Positions 53,864 through 64,000 of a stretch of DNA of 64,000 nt are shown in pieces (the first letter of the stretch is position 1; every line of letters starts with the position of its first letter). The notes beneath the pieces are model-generated. The model worked only from the letters and a program-made list of their open reading frames with translations, made no database searches and was not told where the DNA came from. Made by a program: the position numbers and the translations under genes. This DNA is from Empedobacter falsenii (lineage in GTDB: Bacteria > Bacteroidota > Bacteroidia > Flavobacteriales > Weeksellaceae): contig NZ_CP040908.1 of assembly GCF_013488205.1 (NCBI RefSeq), positions 1,961,876-2,025,875 on the forward strand, in the 5' to 3' direction.

Positions 53864-54673
53864 ATGAATGATAACAGACCAATTGGTGTTTTCGACTCTG
53901 GAGTTGGCGGTTTGACGTTTGCAAAAGAAATAAAACGTCTGCTACCAAACGAAAGTTTGATCTATTTTGGCGATACTCAAAATTTGCCTTACGGAGAAAA
54001 ATCGAAAGAAGCGATTACACAATTTTCGGTAGACATTACTAATTTTTTAATAGACAATAATTGTAAAGCGATTTTAGTTGCATGTAATTCCGCAACAGCT
54101 AATTCGTTGAAAGAAATTAGAGAAGCCGCAGGAAAAGATGTTCCTGTTATCGATGTTATTTCGCCAGTTGCGGAGAAAGTTTCGTTCGAATTAAGAGAAA
54201 AAATAGGTGTTATTGCAACAAAAGCAACTGTAAATTCGGGCGCTTACAAAAAGGCTATTCGTCGTCGGAATAAACATATTACGGTTATTGAAATGGCAAC
54301 TCCGCTCCTAGTTCCTGTTATCGAAGAAGGTTTTACAAATTCGACGATTTCTAAAGCAGTTTTAGAAACTTATTTGTTGAACAAAAAATTAGAAGGAATT
54401 GATTCGATTATTTTGGGATGTACACATTATACACATCTAGAAAAAGAAATCAATCAAGTGTTTGAAGGAAAAGTTGATATTGTAAATTCGCCTTTAATTG
54501 TCGTGAATCAAGTGATTTATCAATTAGCAAAAGAAGGAAAATTGGCTGCTAAAGATGCTGTTGCAAACTATACATTTTATATTTCTAACAATACGGATAA
54601 TATTATAAAAGTTGCAAAAAAATTCTTTGGAAAAGATATTCAATTAATTGAGAAAAATTTAGAAACGAAATAG
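53864..54673 (+). CDS. murI: Glutamate racemase
   Basis: 269 residues. IGVFDSGVGGLTF (7-19), ACNSATA (catalytic Cys, about 77-83) and GCTHYTHL (second catalytic Cys, about 186-193) are the family signatures. It makes D-glutamate for peptidoglycan. A TAAATTTG sequence (53852-53859) lies 4 bases before the ATG and would give a nearly leaderless mRNA if used; otherwise the gene is read through from hemW. Confidence 0.92.
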   Translation: MNDNRPIGVFDSGVGGLTFAKEIKRLLPNESLIYFGDTQNLPYGEKSKEAITQFSVDITNFLIDNNCKAILVACNSATANSLKEIREAAGKDVPVIDVISPVAEKVSFELREKIGVIATKATVNSGAYKKAIRRRNKHITVIEMATPLLVPVIEEGFTNSTISKAVLETYLLNKKLEGIDSIILGCTHYTHLEKEINQVFEGKVDIVNSPLIVVNQVIYQLAKEGKLAAKDAVANYTFYISNNTDNIIKVAKKFFGKDIQLIEKNLETK

Positions 54674-54700
54674 AACCGACCATTATTTGTCGGTTTTTTT
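54674..54700 (+). terminator. Terminator of murI
   Basis: AACCGAC, 8-base loop, GTCGGTT followed by T-run, directly after the stop codon. Confidence 0.8.
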
Positions 54701-54736
54701 ATAAAATATTACGAACAAACAAAAACAAATCATTAC

Positions 54737-55969
54737 ATGGAAAAATCAGCAGAATTAATTGCATTAGAAGAAAAATACGGAGCGCATAACTATCATCCGC
54801 TTCCAGTTGTATTGGAAAAAGGTGAAGGTGTTTACGTTTGGGATGTTGATGGGAAAAAATATTTCGACTTTTTATCAGCTTATTCAGCTGTTAATCAAGG
54901 TCACTGTCATCCTCGAATCATCAAAGCGTTAAAAGATCAAGCCGAAAAATTAACGTTAACTTCTCGTGCTTTTTATAATGCGGAATTAGGAAAATACGAA
55001 AAATTTATCACAGAATTATTCGGTTTCGATAAAGTTTTACCAATGAATACGGGTGCTGAAGCAGTAGAAACAGCGCTAAAAATTGCTCGTAAATGGGGGT
55101 ACGAAAAGAAAGGAATTCCAGCTGGTGAAGCGATTATTGTGGTATGTAAAGACAATTTCCATGGTCGTACAACTACTATTATTTCTTTCTCGAATGATGA
55201 AGATGCACGTAAAAATTTCAATCCTTACACAAGTGGTTTTGAAGCTGTAGAATACAATGATATTGAAGCTCTAAAACAAATTTTAGAAGAAAAAGCAGAT
55301 AAAATTTGTGGATTCTTAGTAGAACCAATTCAAGGAGAAGCGGGTGTTAATGTACCTTCTGAAGGATATTTGAAAGCTTGTGAAGAATTATGTAAACAAC
55401 ATAATGTTTTATTTATCGCCGACGAAATTCAAACAGGAATTGCACGTACAGGAAAAATGTTAGCAATCGATCACGAAAATATTGATGCCGATGTTTTAAT
55501 CTTAGGTAAAGCCGTTTCGGGTGGAGCTTATCCAGTTTCTGCAGTTTTAGCAAATGATGAAATCATGAATGTGATCAAACCAGGACAACACGGTTCTACT
55601 TATGGAGGAAATCCATTAGCTGCGGCTGTTGCAACAGAAGCTTTGCAAGTTGTTTTGGACGAAAAATTAGCTGAAAATTCTGAAAAATTAGGGCAAATTT
55701 TTAGAGCAGAAATCACAAAAATGGCAGAAGAATTTCCGTTATTCAAATCAGTTCGTGGAAAAGGTTTATTAAATGCAATTTTAATCAACGATACACCAGA
55801 ATCTGAAACAGCATGGAATTTCTGTGTTGCAATGAAAGACAACGGATTATTAGCCAAACCTACGCACGGAAACATCATTCGTTTCGCTCCTCCTTTAGTG
55901 ATGAACGAAGAACAGTTACACGAATGTTTAGCGATTATTCGTAAAACTGCACAAGAGTTTAAAAAATAA
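54737..55969 (+). CDS. rocD: Ornithine--oxo-acid aminotransferase
   Basis: 410 residues, standard for class III aminotransferases. [18 protein letters not shown] (~103-120) binds the PLP phosphate, [16 protein letters not shown] (~228-243) holds the Asp that pairs with the pyridine nitrogen, and the Schiff-base Lys is in [14 protein letters not shown] (~258). [11 protein letters not shown] completes the site. It converts ornithine to glutamate semialdehyde. Terminators on both sides make it monocistronic. Confidence 0.92.
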   Translation: MEKSAELIALEEKYGAHNYHPLPVVLEKGEGVYVWDVDGKKYFDFLSAYSAVNQGHCHPRIIKALKDQAEKLTLTSRAFYNAELGKYEKFITELFGFDKVLPMNTGAEAVETALKIARKWGYEKKGIPAGEAIIVVCKDNFHGRTTTIISFSNDEDARKNFNPYTSGFEAVEYNDIEALKQILEEKADKICGFLVEPIQGEAGVNVPSEGYLKACEELCKQHNVLFIADEIQTGIARTGKMLAIDHENIDADVLILGKAVSGGAYPVSAVLANDEIMNVIKPGQHGSTYGGNPLAAAVATEALQVVLDEKLAENSEKLGQIFRAEITKMAEEFPLFKSVRGKGLLNAILINDTPESETAWNFCVAMKDNGLLAKPTHGNIIRFAPPLVMNEEQLHECLAIIRKTAQEFKK

Positions 55970-55989
55970 TCAACAATAAAATGATATAG

Positions 55990-56022
55990 AAAAAACCTGA
56001 TGAAATTTCATCAGGTTTTTTT
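55990..56022 (+). terminator. Terminator of rocD
   Basis: AAAAAACCTGATGAAA/TTTCATCAGGTTTTTT, a long perfect stem. Confidence 0.85.
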
Positions 56023-56046
56023 ATATTCGAAGCTTTAAATAACACT

Positions 56047-57613
56047 ATGAATTCTTTTAAAATAAACGTTTCTGAAACGTACAAAAAGGCTCAAAAAAAA
56101 TCGGCTGTTTGGATTGCTCTTTTCTTGATTACTCTTTTCTTTTCTACAATTTTGAGCATCATCATTTTTATAATTTGTGTTTGTGCAGGAATCGCTATTG
56201 TCATTACAAAACCAATGTGGATTACCATTATTTTAGGTTTGGGACTGTTGGCTTTAGGAGGTTTAATCGTTTATTATAACATTAAATTTATTCTGAATAT
56301 TTTCAAAAAAACAGCTACGAATGGAATTGAAATTTTTGAAACAAATCAACCAGAATTATTCAAATTAATAAAAGAAACCGCAGATAAAGTTGGCACAAAA
56401 CATCCAAAAAAAGTATTTATTATTGATGATGTAAATGCATATGTTTCCTACTCGAACAATTTGCAAAGTTTAGTTTTTCCAACGAGAAAAAATTTGTCGA
56501 TTGGTATTGGTTTGCTTCATGGTATTTCTCAAAATGAATTAAAAGGGATTATTGCACACGAATTTGGGCATTTTTCTCAAAAATCAATGACAATTGGTAG
56601 TCATGTTGGGAATGCGACCAAAATTATGGAAGATATTTTATACAGTAATCAAACCTTGAGATTTGATGTCGATAATTTAGGTCAAATTAATGGAATTGTT
56701 GGTTTTATCTCGATGGGCGCTGTTGCTTACAATAAAATGATTGAATCTATTTTGAAAATAATTCACAAAAAATTAGAATTTAATTATCTAAAATTAAGTC
56801 GAGAAATGGAATTTCATGCGGATCAAATTGCGACAAATGTTGTAGGAATTGAAACGATGAGTAAACCATTATTGAGAATAGAATTATATCAATTTGTTTA
56901 CCAAGAATTAGCCAATTTTTATACAAGTTTACAAGATGATAAAAAGTTTTCGATTAATATTTATCAAAATATGAATCAATTAGTTGATTTTTATATCGAT
57001 GATTATGAACTTTCTTTAGAAAATAATTTAGCAATTGTTGGAATTAATGAATTTAATCAAAATCATTCGTTACTACAATTTGAAGATTTATGGTCGACGC
57101 ATCCAGAAATGGACAAACGTTTGGCAAATATAGCGTCTACAAATCATCATTCTGAAATAGATAAATCTCCAAAAGCCATTACTTTACTTCAAAAAAATAA
57201 TGAATTTGAAGAAGAATTTACATTCAATTTTTTCTTTCAATTAAATTTATATCGTGTCAATGAGATAGACAATTCAGAATTTATTGAAACGTTTAAAACC
57301 ATTCATAATAAATACAATTACCCTAAAGTTTACAATCATTTTTTTTCAAATTATGATTTACCTTTTGATCGATTTAAAAAAGCTGATTTAACGGATAAAC
57401 AACAAAATATTCCTACGAATGAATTGTTTTCGGATGAAAATATTATAGTTGCAAAACAATATTTAGCTTTACAAATTGATTTATTGCAATTAGATTTTTT
57501 TTCCAGTCAAAAAAAGCCGCAACCATTCAAATACAACAATGTTGTTTACAATAAAAAACAAGATGTACTGAAAGTTAAAGAAGAATTGGAGCAAATAAAT
57601 AGTCTCTCCTTAA

Positions 57614-57624
<11 letters not shown>
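56047..57624 (+). pseudogene. M48-family metallopeptidase, N-terminal part, gene split by an insertion sequence
   Basis: 525 residues are encoded before a stop that lies inside the insertion element. Two membrane helices (about 20-50 and 53-80), then the zinc motif HEFGH (171-175) and EMEFHADQIA (~253, third ligand Glu), the normal M48 layout with active-site residues in place. The host gene ends at about 57614 (EEQINSLSL), and the last few residues come from the element. The rest of the gene (~178 residues) continues after the element at ~59054. The N-terminal fragment keeps the whole catalytic domain and might still be made. M48 proteases of this kind cut misfolded membrane proteins. Confidence 0.85.
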
Positions 57625-59053
<1,429 letters not shown>

Positions 59054-59056
<3 letters not shown>

Positions 59057-59579
59057 GGAACGACTAAATAAGGAAAAAGAAGTTGAGTTTTCTGAATATT
59101 TAGACAATATCAAAATATTCTTCAGATCTAATTTAGATGAACAAAAATCTATTTTATTAGAAGATTGTATCAAAGTTGAAGCAGATTTATCAGCGAATAT
59201 TCAATTGGTAAATGAAATTAGAACTCATATTAATTTTGCTACAAAACCTATTCACGAAAAACTAAGAATTGAGGCTTTAACAGTTTTGAATGATCAAGTA
59301 GAACAACTAAAAAATGTAACAAAAGATATTCTACAAAGTGAAATTGCAAAGGAAAAAATAACAATTCGAGAAATTGAAAATGCGCAATATTTTATAGATG
59401 AAGATTGGATTTTCTTTTTTGACTCTACAGGTTATAACAACAACGCTTTTGAGAATTTGATTGAAAATTTATACTTTGTAGATCAAGTTTCAAATAATTT
59501 ATTGTTTCAAAAGAAATCTGCTTTTCTAAAAGAATACGAACCATTGTTAGACTATACATCAAAAACAAAAGCCTCTTAA
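59054..59579 (+). pseudogene. M48-family metallopeptidase, C-terminal fragment
   Basis: This frame runs to 59579 and reads [20 protein letters not shown] at its start, a charged helix that continues the last helix of the N-terminal fragment (KEELEQINSLSL). The remaining ~170 residues are helical and soluble. An in-frame GTG at 59043 lies inside the insertion element, so it is not a natural start. The fragment has no catalytic motif. It ends in a terminator stem. Confidence 0.75.
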
Positions 59580-59591
59580 TTAGAGGCTTTT
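59567..59591. terminator. Bidirectional terminator at the end of the M48 fragment and pdxH
   Basis: AAAAGCCTCTTAA/TTAGAGGCTTTT. The left arm overlaps the stop codon of the M48 fragment. Confidence 0.8.
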
Positions 59592-59601
59592 ATTTTATAT
59601 C

Positions 59602-60249
59602 TTAAGGAGCTAAACGCTCTTTTTTCCAATCAAAATCGTCTTGTAAAACATAACGAACTCTATCGTGTAAACGACTTGGACGTCCTTGCCAAAACTCTAT
59701 TTCCGTGGGGCGAATCAAGAAACCACCCCAATGTGCTGGGCGCGGAATTTCTTTTCCTTCGTATTTTTTCTCTAATTCCAATTCTTCTGCTGCTAAATCT
59801 TCGTGCTCATCAATCACAGAACTTTGTGCCGAAATCCAAGCACCTAACTGGCTACTTCTTGGACGCGTTTCGAAATATCCATCCGAATTATTATCCGATG
59901 TTTTTTCTGCTACACCTTTTATAATAATCTGTCTTTCTAGAAATGGCCAAAAAAATGATAAACAAACATTCGGATTTTCTAACAAAGCTTTTCCTTTCTG
60001 GCTGTTATAATTCGTATAAAAAATAAAACCTTCATCCGTATATCTTTTCAATAAAACAACGCGAGTTCTCGGAAAACCATCTTCACCAATCGTCGCAACA
60101 GACATCGCATTTGCTTCATCCACTCCATCCGATTCTTCCGCTTGCAGAAACCAATCACGAAATTGTTCGATCGGATTTTCTCTTAACGAATCAAAATTCA
60201 TCGACTGTTTTTCGTAAACTTTTCTTTTATAACTTAAATCTTGTTTCAT
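59602..60249 (-). CDS. pdxH: Pyridoxamine 5'-phosphate oxidase
   Basis: 215 residues, the standard length. RVVLLKRYTDEGFIFYTNY binds FMN, the middle segment SRSSQLGAWISAQSS and the C-terminal WQGRPSRLHDR are family signatures. It oxidises pyridoxamine/pyridoxine phosphate to PLP, the cofactor of several enzymes in this window. It ends in a shared terminator. Confidence 0.93.
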   Translation of the reverse strand: MKQDLSYKRKVYEKQSMNFDSLRENPIEQFRDWFLQAEESDGVDEANAMSVATIGEDGFPRTRVVLLKRYTDEGFIFYTNYNSQKGKALLENPNVCLSFFWPFLERQIIIKGVAEKTSDNNSDGYFETRPRSSQLGAWISAQSSVIDEHEDLAAEELELEKKYEGKEIPRPAHWGGFLIRPTEIEFWQGRPSRLHDRVRYVLQDDFDWKKERLAP

Positions 60250-60324
60250 TAATGATTATTTTATATTTTTAAACAGCTAATTGTATATTTCGTTAAGATT
60301 TTACTCAATAAAACCGAAACAAAA

Positions 60325-60876
60325 ATGTCTATCAAAAGTATAAAAAAAGGAGCTATTTTGGTCGCAAAACCAACATTAAGTAATGATATTTTTCAGCGAA
60401 GTGTTATTTTAATTACAGAACACTTAGAATCTGGAAGTATTGGTTTTATTCTTAATCATTCTTCTCATATTCCGATTAGTATTTTTGTATCTGAAATAGA
60501 ATCTGCTTCTATTGTTTTTGAAGGTGGACCTGTCGATAAAGAAAATATCTATTATATTCACAAACGACCTGATTTAATCAGAAATAGCGAAAAAATTGCT
60601 GACAATTTATATTGGTCTGGTGTGTATGAAGATGTACGCGATGCGGTAAATCAGAATTTGATTACGCAAGATGAAATCAAATTTTTTATTGGATATTGTG
60701 GTTGGGCGCCAAAACAAATCAAAGATGAATTAAACGATAATTCGTGGGCTGTAACAGATTTGGATTTTGATATTTTTGAGCGTTGGGATGCTGATTTGTG
60801 GAAAAAATTAATGAAACAGCTTGGAGGTGAAAACTTAATTTGGCTAAACACCCCCGCTGATCCTTCTATGAATTAA
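60325..60876 (+). CDS. YqgE/AlgH-family protein
   Basis: 183 residues. KGAILVAKPTLSNDIFQRSV (shown near residue 7) and the EGGPVDKENIYYIHK segment are the family's core, with YCGWAPKQIKDELNDNSW late in the sequence. The fold is known but the function is not established. It ends 4 bases before the stop of the convergent class IV aminotransferase homologue, a neighbourhood seen in related bacteria. Confidence 0.88.
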   Translation: MSIKSIKKGAILVAKPTLSNDIFQRSVILITEHLESGSIGFILNHSSHIPISIFVSEIESASIVFEGGPVDKENIYYIHKRPDLIRNSEKIADNLYWSGVYEDVRDAVNQNLITQDEIKFFIGYCGWAPKQIKDELNDNSWAVTDLDFDIFERWDADLWKKLMKQLGGENLIWLNTPADPSMN

Positions 60877-60880
60877 TCGA

Positions 60881-61690
60881 TTATAAATACTTAAAAATCG
60901 ATTTTGTTTTGTCTAAAGTGTATTCTTTTTTACGATTTTTGGTAATTGGTAAAATTCCAACTCCATCAATCAAAATGAAAACTTCTTCGGCTTTCTGAAT
61001 TTCGAATGGAAAAATTTCGACTTCTTCTACTTTAAATTCTTCGGCTTTATTAATTTTTGTAATGAAATTATTTCTCAAAACACTTGTAATAACACCTTCT
61101 TCTTTTTTCGGTGTACGAATTGTTTCTCCATTCACCACAAAAATATTTCCTCGTAAAGAACGTGCCATTTTTTTGTTTGCATTTAGCAAAATAATATCAG
61201 CATAATCATTCTCTAAACGATAGATTTCTGCAATATTTTCTTCTGGACGATACGTATTCACAAGTGAGTAAAATGCAGTATTGATCGCATAATCTTTATA
61301 AACATCAATCTCGTTTTCGGCTTGTAAAAACTCCCAATCATTGTCACTGTTTTCGATAGAAATCAAATAATTGATGGATGCTTTTAGATAATCTTCCTCA
61401 TCATTTCTGAAAGCAAAAAATTCTACTTTTCCTGACTTGGTCTGATTTACTTCTGCTAATAAATTGATTTGTTCTTGAAAAAATTCTGGTGTAAAATCCA
61501 ACGGAATATTCATGCGGTAAATACGCATAGCAGCCATTAGATTGAAATAATGATCTTCCCAATCAATAATTTCACCATTTACAAATCGTAAAATTTCTTT
61601 TACAGCATCACCATTACGAAAAGCTCTGTTCTGAATTCCTATTTCTGCATTTGCTTTTTCGACAATAACGCCACCTAAGTTAATTTTCAA
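60881..61690 (-). CDS. Class IV aminotransferase-fold protein lacking the catalytic lysine
   Basis: 269 residues. The fold is visible: an N-terminal NRAFRNGDAVKEILRF, and a C-terminal GNIFVVNGETIRTP...GVITSVLR, as in PabC/branched-chain aminotransferases. The position that should hold the PLP lysine (K-T-x-N-x-x) reads SLVNTYRPEE, without Lys. The Glu of the EGTSSNIF motif is Arg (RSLRGNIF). So it probably does not bind PLP as a Schiff base. The start codon is TTG (61690). It is 11 bases after the START-like gene. Confidence 0.75.
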   Translation of the reverse strand: MKINLGGVIVEKANAEIGIQNRAFRNGDAVKEILRFVNGEIIDWEDHYFNLMAAMRIYRMNIPLDFTPEFFQEQINLLAEVNQTKSGKVEFFAFRNDEEDYLKASINYLISIENSDNDWEFLQAENEIDVYKDYAINTAFYSLVNTYRPEENIAEIYRLENDYADIILLNANKKMARSLRGNIFVVNGETIRTPKKEEGVITSVLRNNFITKINKAEEFKVEEVEIFPFEIQKAEEVFILIDGVGILPITKNRKKEYTLDKTKSIFKYL

Positions 61691-61701
61691 AATAATAGAT
61701 T

Positions 61702-62085
61702 TTAAACAGATCCTAAGATTTTTTTAAGATCTTCAATTTGACTTTCCCACAATTGTTTTGATTCTTCTACTTCGTCTTCATCAGCAAAATCTGTAATAAC
61801 TAATGATACATCGTTCGTTAAATCGTCTTCTACAATTGTTAATTCGAAGAAATATTTTGTGTCTTCATCATATTCCCATTGAAAGCGCACGTATCCATCT
61901 TGCTTAGATTTCATCAAAAATGCAGATTCTTCGTGTCCATCCCAAATAAAAGTATATTTTTCTCCACGAGAATTTACGTTATCTGCAAACCATTCTGATA
62001 AACCTGAAGGGTTTGAAATATAGTTATATAGCAAAGACGGTGAAGACTTGATTGAAAATTCTACTTGATATTTCTTTTTTGGCAT
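61702..62085 (-). CDS. START-like (AHSA1-type) domain protein
   Basis: 127 residues. The sequence VEFSIKSSPSLLYNYISNPS and LSEWFADNV are the SRPBCC-fold opening, with WDGHEESAFLMKSKQDGYVR in the middle and a C-terminal helix (QLWESQIEDLKKIL). Such proteins bind small hydrophobic ligands or act as co-chaperones. Followed by the aminotransferase-like gene in one operon. Confidence 0.75.
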   Translation of the reverse strand: MPKKKYQVEFSIKSSPSLLYNYISNPSGLSEWFADNVNSRGEKYTFIWDGHEESAFLMKSKQDGYVRFQWEYDEDTKYFFELTIVEDDLTNDVSLVITDFADEDEVEESKQLWESQIEDLKKILGSV

Positions 62086-62153
62086 AATTCTATTTTATTG
62101 AAGTCGCAAGATATAAAATGAATTGTATCTACCAAAGAAAATCAAAATAAGTT

Positions 62154-62184
62154 TTGTTATAAAATCAAAAAAAAATTACCTTTG
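62154..62184 (+). promoter_or_regulatory. Promoter of tRNA-Met
   Basis: TTG at 62154-62156, 20 bases, TACCTTTG at 62177-62184, then the tRNA begins 16 bases later. Confidence 0.6.
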
Positions 62185-62200
62185 CAAAAATTAAAATTTA

Positions 62201-62274
62201 GGCGAGGTAGCTCAGATGGTTAGAGCGCAGGATTCATAACCCTGAGGTCGGCAGTTCGATTCTGCTCTTCGCTA
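62201..62274 (+). tRNA. tRNA-Met (anticodon CAT)
   Basis: 74 bases. Acceptor arm GGCGAGG against CTTCGCT (first pair G-U), D-arm with GCTC...GAGC, anticodon stem CAGGA/CCCTG (last pair A-C mismatch), loop TTCATAA with CAT at 62235-62237, T-arm GGCAG-TTCGATT-CTGCT. The discriminator is A. No encoded CCA. The anticodon stem lacks the three G-C pairs of an initiator tRNA, so an elongator tRNA-Met is more likely; a lysidine-modified tRNA-Ile cannot be excluded by eye. Confidence 0.92.
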
Positions 62275-62280
62275 CAAATG

Positions 62281-62314
62281 AAAAGCCCAAACAGATAATC
62301 TGTTTGGGCTTTTA
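62281..62314 (+). terminator. Terminator of the tRNA
   Basis: AAAAGCCCAAACAGAT/ATCTGTTTGGGCTTTT with a 2-base loop, 7 bases after the tRNA. Confidence 0.85.
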
Positions 62315-62334
62315 CTTAACTACTAAAACCTATA

Positions 62335-63207
62335 CTAATCTAAATAACCTACTACTTGATAAGCTCTTGTTCCTCTGTTGTAAATTTTTTGGTACAAAAC
62401 ACCTCCAAATTCATACAGATATTCGCCTCCATAATCTACTCTTTCATATCCTGCTGGTAACGCATATACGATAGCACCTAGAGGAGCTTGAACTACTTCA
62501 TAATAATTTCTATTAGGGCTGTAATAAACTCCTTCGTAGAAATAATATGGATTTCTATTACCAATATTAATTGTTACATAACCCACTGGTAAAATATTAA
62601 TTCTAAATCCTACATATGGCATATATCTCACATATCCACTGTTATAAGGACGATAGTAAATACCGTTATTTCCGTAGAAATTATAACTGTTGTACGAATA
62701 CTTGTTATAGTTTCTTACATTCACATTAGAAACTGGTCGGTTTCCTCTGTTGTATGAGCTAGAATTTATACGAACTGGATTGTTGTAGAAATCTCTGTTT
62801 TTTAAACTCTCAGATCTATTACCTTGATTACCTTGGTTATTTTCTCTGTTATTTCTACTATTATTCCAATCTTTATTAGAACTTGGTCTACTACTTACAA
62901 TCGCTGTATTGTTTCTATCTATACGTGTACTCGTTTCACGTTCTGTTCTATTTGTAGAATTCTTCCAAGAGTCATTCGTAGAATTACTGCGATCTATTCT
63001 TTCTGTTCTATTTCCTTCAATACGACTAGTTCTATTTTCTGTTCTAGCCATTTCAGAGCGTCCATTCCCTTGACTTCTTGAAGTTGCTTCTCTTGAAGAA
63101 GAACTTCTCTCACCACCTCTTTGACCTCTATCTTGAGCATTTACACCAACAGCTAACATGGCTGTAAAAGCTACTCCTAAAAGTGTAAATCTAATTTTTT
63201 TCATCAT
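62335..63207 (-). CDS. Secreted DUF6515-type protein with a long Ser/Arg/Asn-rich region
   Basis: 290 residues, signal peptide MMKKIRFTLLGVAFTAMLAVG...NAQ. The mature N-terminal ~130 residues are a low-complexity Ser/Arg/Asn/Glu region (SSSSREATSRSQGNGRSE and similar). The last ~110 residues are Tyr/Gly-rich and end in a repeated P-x-G...L-P-x-G motif (APLGAIVYALPAGYERVDYG) that resembles DUF6515. Probably outer-membrane- or surface-associated; function unknown. Confidence 0.65.
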   Translation of the reverse strand: MMKKIRFTLLGVAFTAMLAVGVNAQDRGQRGGERSSSSREATSRSQGNGRSEMARTENRTSRIEGNRTERIDRSNSTNDSWKNSTNRTERETSTRIDRNNTAIVSSRPSSNKDWNNSRNNRENNQGNQGNRSESLKNRDFYNNPVRINSSSYNRGNRPVSNVNVRNYNKYSYNSYNFYGNNGIYYRPYNSGYVRYMPYVGFRINILPVGYVTINIGNRNPYYFYEGVYYSPNRNYYEVVQAPLGAIVYALPAGYERVDYGGEYLYEFGGVLYQKIYNRGTRAYQVVGYLD

Positions 63208-63384
63208 CCAACTTTTTAATAAATTAAGACATCTCTCCTAATACTATTTCCGTGCCATAATTATAAGTTTAAACCATAGAAAATGTTATAACAATCAAAA
63301 TAATTTATAAGCTATTCAAATTCAATGAATTGAATTAACAATTTTGTTTGACAATTTTGTTAAATATTTTTATTCCTGACATCG

Positions 63385-63415
63385 TTTGTATTGATTTGTG
63401 AATTGATTACTTTTG
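63385..63415 (+). promoter_or_regulatory. Promoter of the nucleoid-associated protein gene
   Basis: TTTG at 63385-63388, 19 bases, TACTTTTG at 63408-63415, the best match to the flavobacterial consensus in this window. The ATG is at 63436. Confidence 0.65.
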
Positions 63416-63435
63416 TTTTTAAGAAATTATATAAA

Positions 63436-64000
63436 ATGATTGACGTTAAAAATGCTTACATCGCCTTTATTAGTTTACAAAAAGTTGGACATAAAGTTCG
63501 AGAAGAAGCTAACATTTTTGCCGATAAAACACTAGAATACGACGAATCTAAGGAAGAACAATTGGTTCCTTTCTTATTAAGTCCTTTCAAAAAAACGCTC
63601 GAAATTAATCGTTTCACGCATTATACAGAAAAGTTAGAATTTAATGTTTTGTATAATCAATGCAAGCAAATGTTTGATGAAGAAACAGATTTTATTGATT
63701 TTTCGCAAGAAGTTTTAAGTCATTTATACGAGAAATCATTGCATCCACAGATCAAAAGTGGTGAAGTTTTTATTGCACTTTTCGAAAATATGATGTTCGA
63801 CGGAATTCCTTGTCGTGGAATTGGAATTTATAAATTAGAAAATAAGAAAAAATTCTTGCGTTTCGACGAATCTCGTGGTTTAGATTACAACATTTGGAAA
63901 GGTTATAAGTTAGAAGGAATCGACAAAGCCTGTCTTATTCTTGATGCTTATCGCGACGAAGGTTTCCGCGTCTACTCTATCGATGATAAAAATGTGGAGT
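63436..64000 (+). CDS. Nucleoid-associated protein (NdpA/YejK family), N-terminal part; 3' end outside window
   Basis: The ATG at 63436 begins MIDVKNAYIAFISLQKVGHK and stays open to the end of the window (188 codons). Features of the family: KTLEINRFTHYTEKLEFN, GEVFIALFENMMFDGIPCRG (shown in part) and DEGFRVYSIDD. The family is found with the nucleoid; its DNA contact is not well characterised. It has the strongest promoter in this window. Confidence 0.75.
   Translation, partial: MIDVKNAYIAFISLQKVGHKVREEANIFADKTLEYDESKEEQLVPFLLSPFKKTLEINRFTHYTEKLEFNVLYNQCKQMFDEETDFIDFSQEVLSHLYEKSLHPQIKSGEVFIALFENMMFDGIPCRGIGIYKLENKKKFLRFDESRGLDYNIWKGYKLEGIDKACLILDAYRDEGFRVYSIDDKNVE

Overview
The window reads as a piece of chromosome from an AT-rich member of the Bacteroidota, most likely order Flavobacteriales (Weeksellaceae-like, the Empedobacter/Chryseobacterium group). 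This is inferred from several signs: a SusC/SusD pair, many 'MKK...FAQ' type signal peptides and lipoprotein signals, promoters with the TAnnTTTG -7 box (sometimes with a TTG -33 box) in place of TATAAT, weak Shine-Dalgarno signals, and the gene order parA-parB-DUF5683-dapB-lepB-WbqC. The genus cannot be fixed from the sequence alone. Coding density is high and most intergenic gaps carry a recognisable rho-independent terminator.

Layout. 1-7.6 kb: the end of an M20 dipeptidase, a flavin monooxygenase, a TPR-esterase next to an AraC regulator, small unknown genes, an aldo/keto reductase and an overlapping pair of unknown genes. 7.7-17.5 kb: a minus-strand block with a LytS-type histidine kinase, a large zinc metalloprotease (DUF5117/DUF4953 type), SusC, SusD and a LytTR response regulator. 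It looks like a self-regulated system for importing protein or peptide fragments, and a two-copy, 21-bp-period direct repeat lies just upstream of the metalloprotease. 17.6-23.9 kb: a SnoaL-like lipoprotein, an orphan YopX-like gene, a methyltransferase/glycosyltransferase pair, two paralogous secreted proteins and an RluA-type pseudouridine synthase. 23.9-30.3 kb: a complete RND efflux operon (GbsR/MarR-type regulator, adaptor, AcrB-type pump, outer-membrane factor) with a perfect 11-bp inverted repeat in its promoter. 30.5-35 kb: small unknowns, a J-domain/KTSC protein, and a polyamine pair (arginine decarboxylase and a deoxyhypusine-synthase-like enzyme). 35.4-44 kb: chromosome partitioning, lysine biosynthesis, signal peptidase and two tandem subtilisin-like proteases. 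44.4-52.6 kb: two convergent secreted proteins with the same C-terminal module, hydrolases, peptidase E, an SGNH-like protein, a NatAB-type ABC exporter, an alkyltransferase-like protein and a cold-shock protein. 52.7-64 kb: hemW, murI, rocD, an M48 peptidase gene split by an IS5-like insertion sequence, pdxH, an YqgE protein, a class IV aminotransferase homologue without its catalytic lysine, a START-like protein, tRNA-Met, a DUF6515-type secreted protein and the start of a nucleoid-associated protein.

The most interesting items are the metalloprotease/SusCD/LytSR locus with its candidate LytTR operator, the operator dyad of the efflux operon, the recent IS disruption of the M48 gene, and the apparently catalytically dead class IV aminotransferase. 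No CRISPR array, prophage or rRNA operon was seen.
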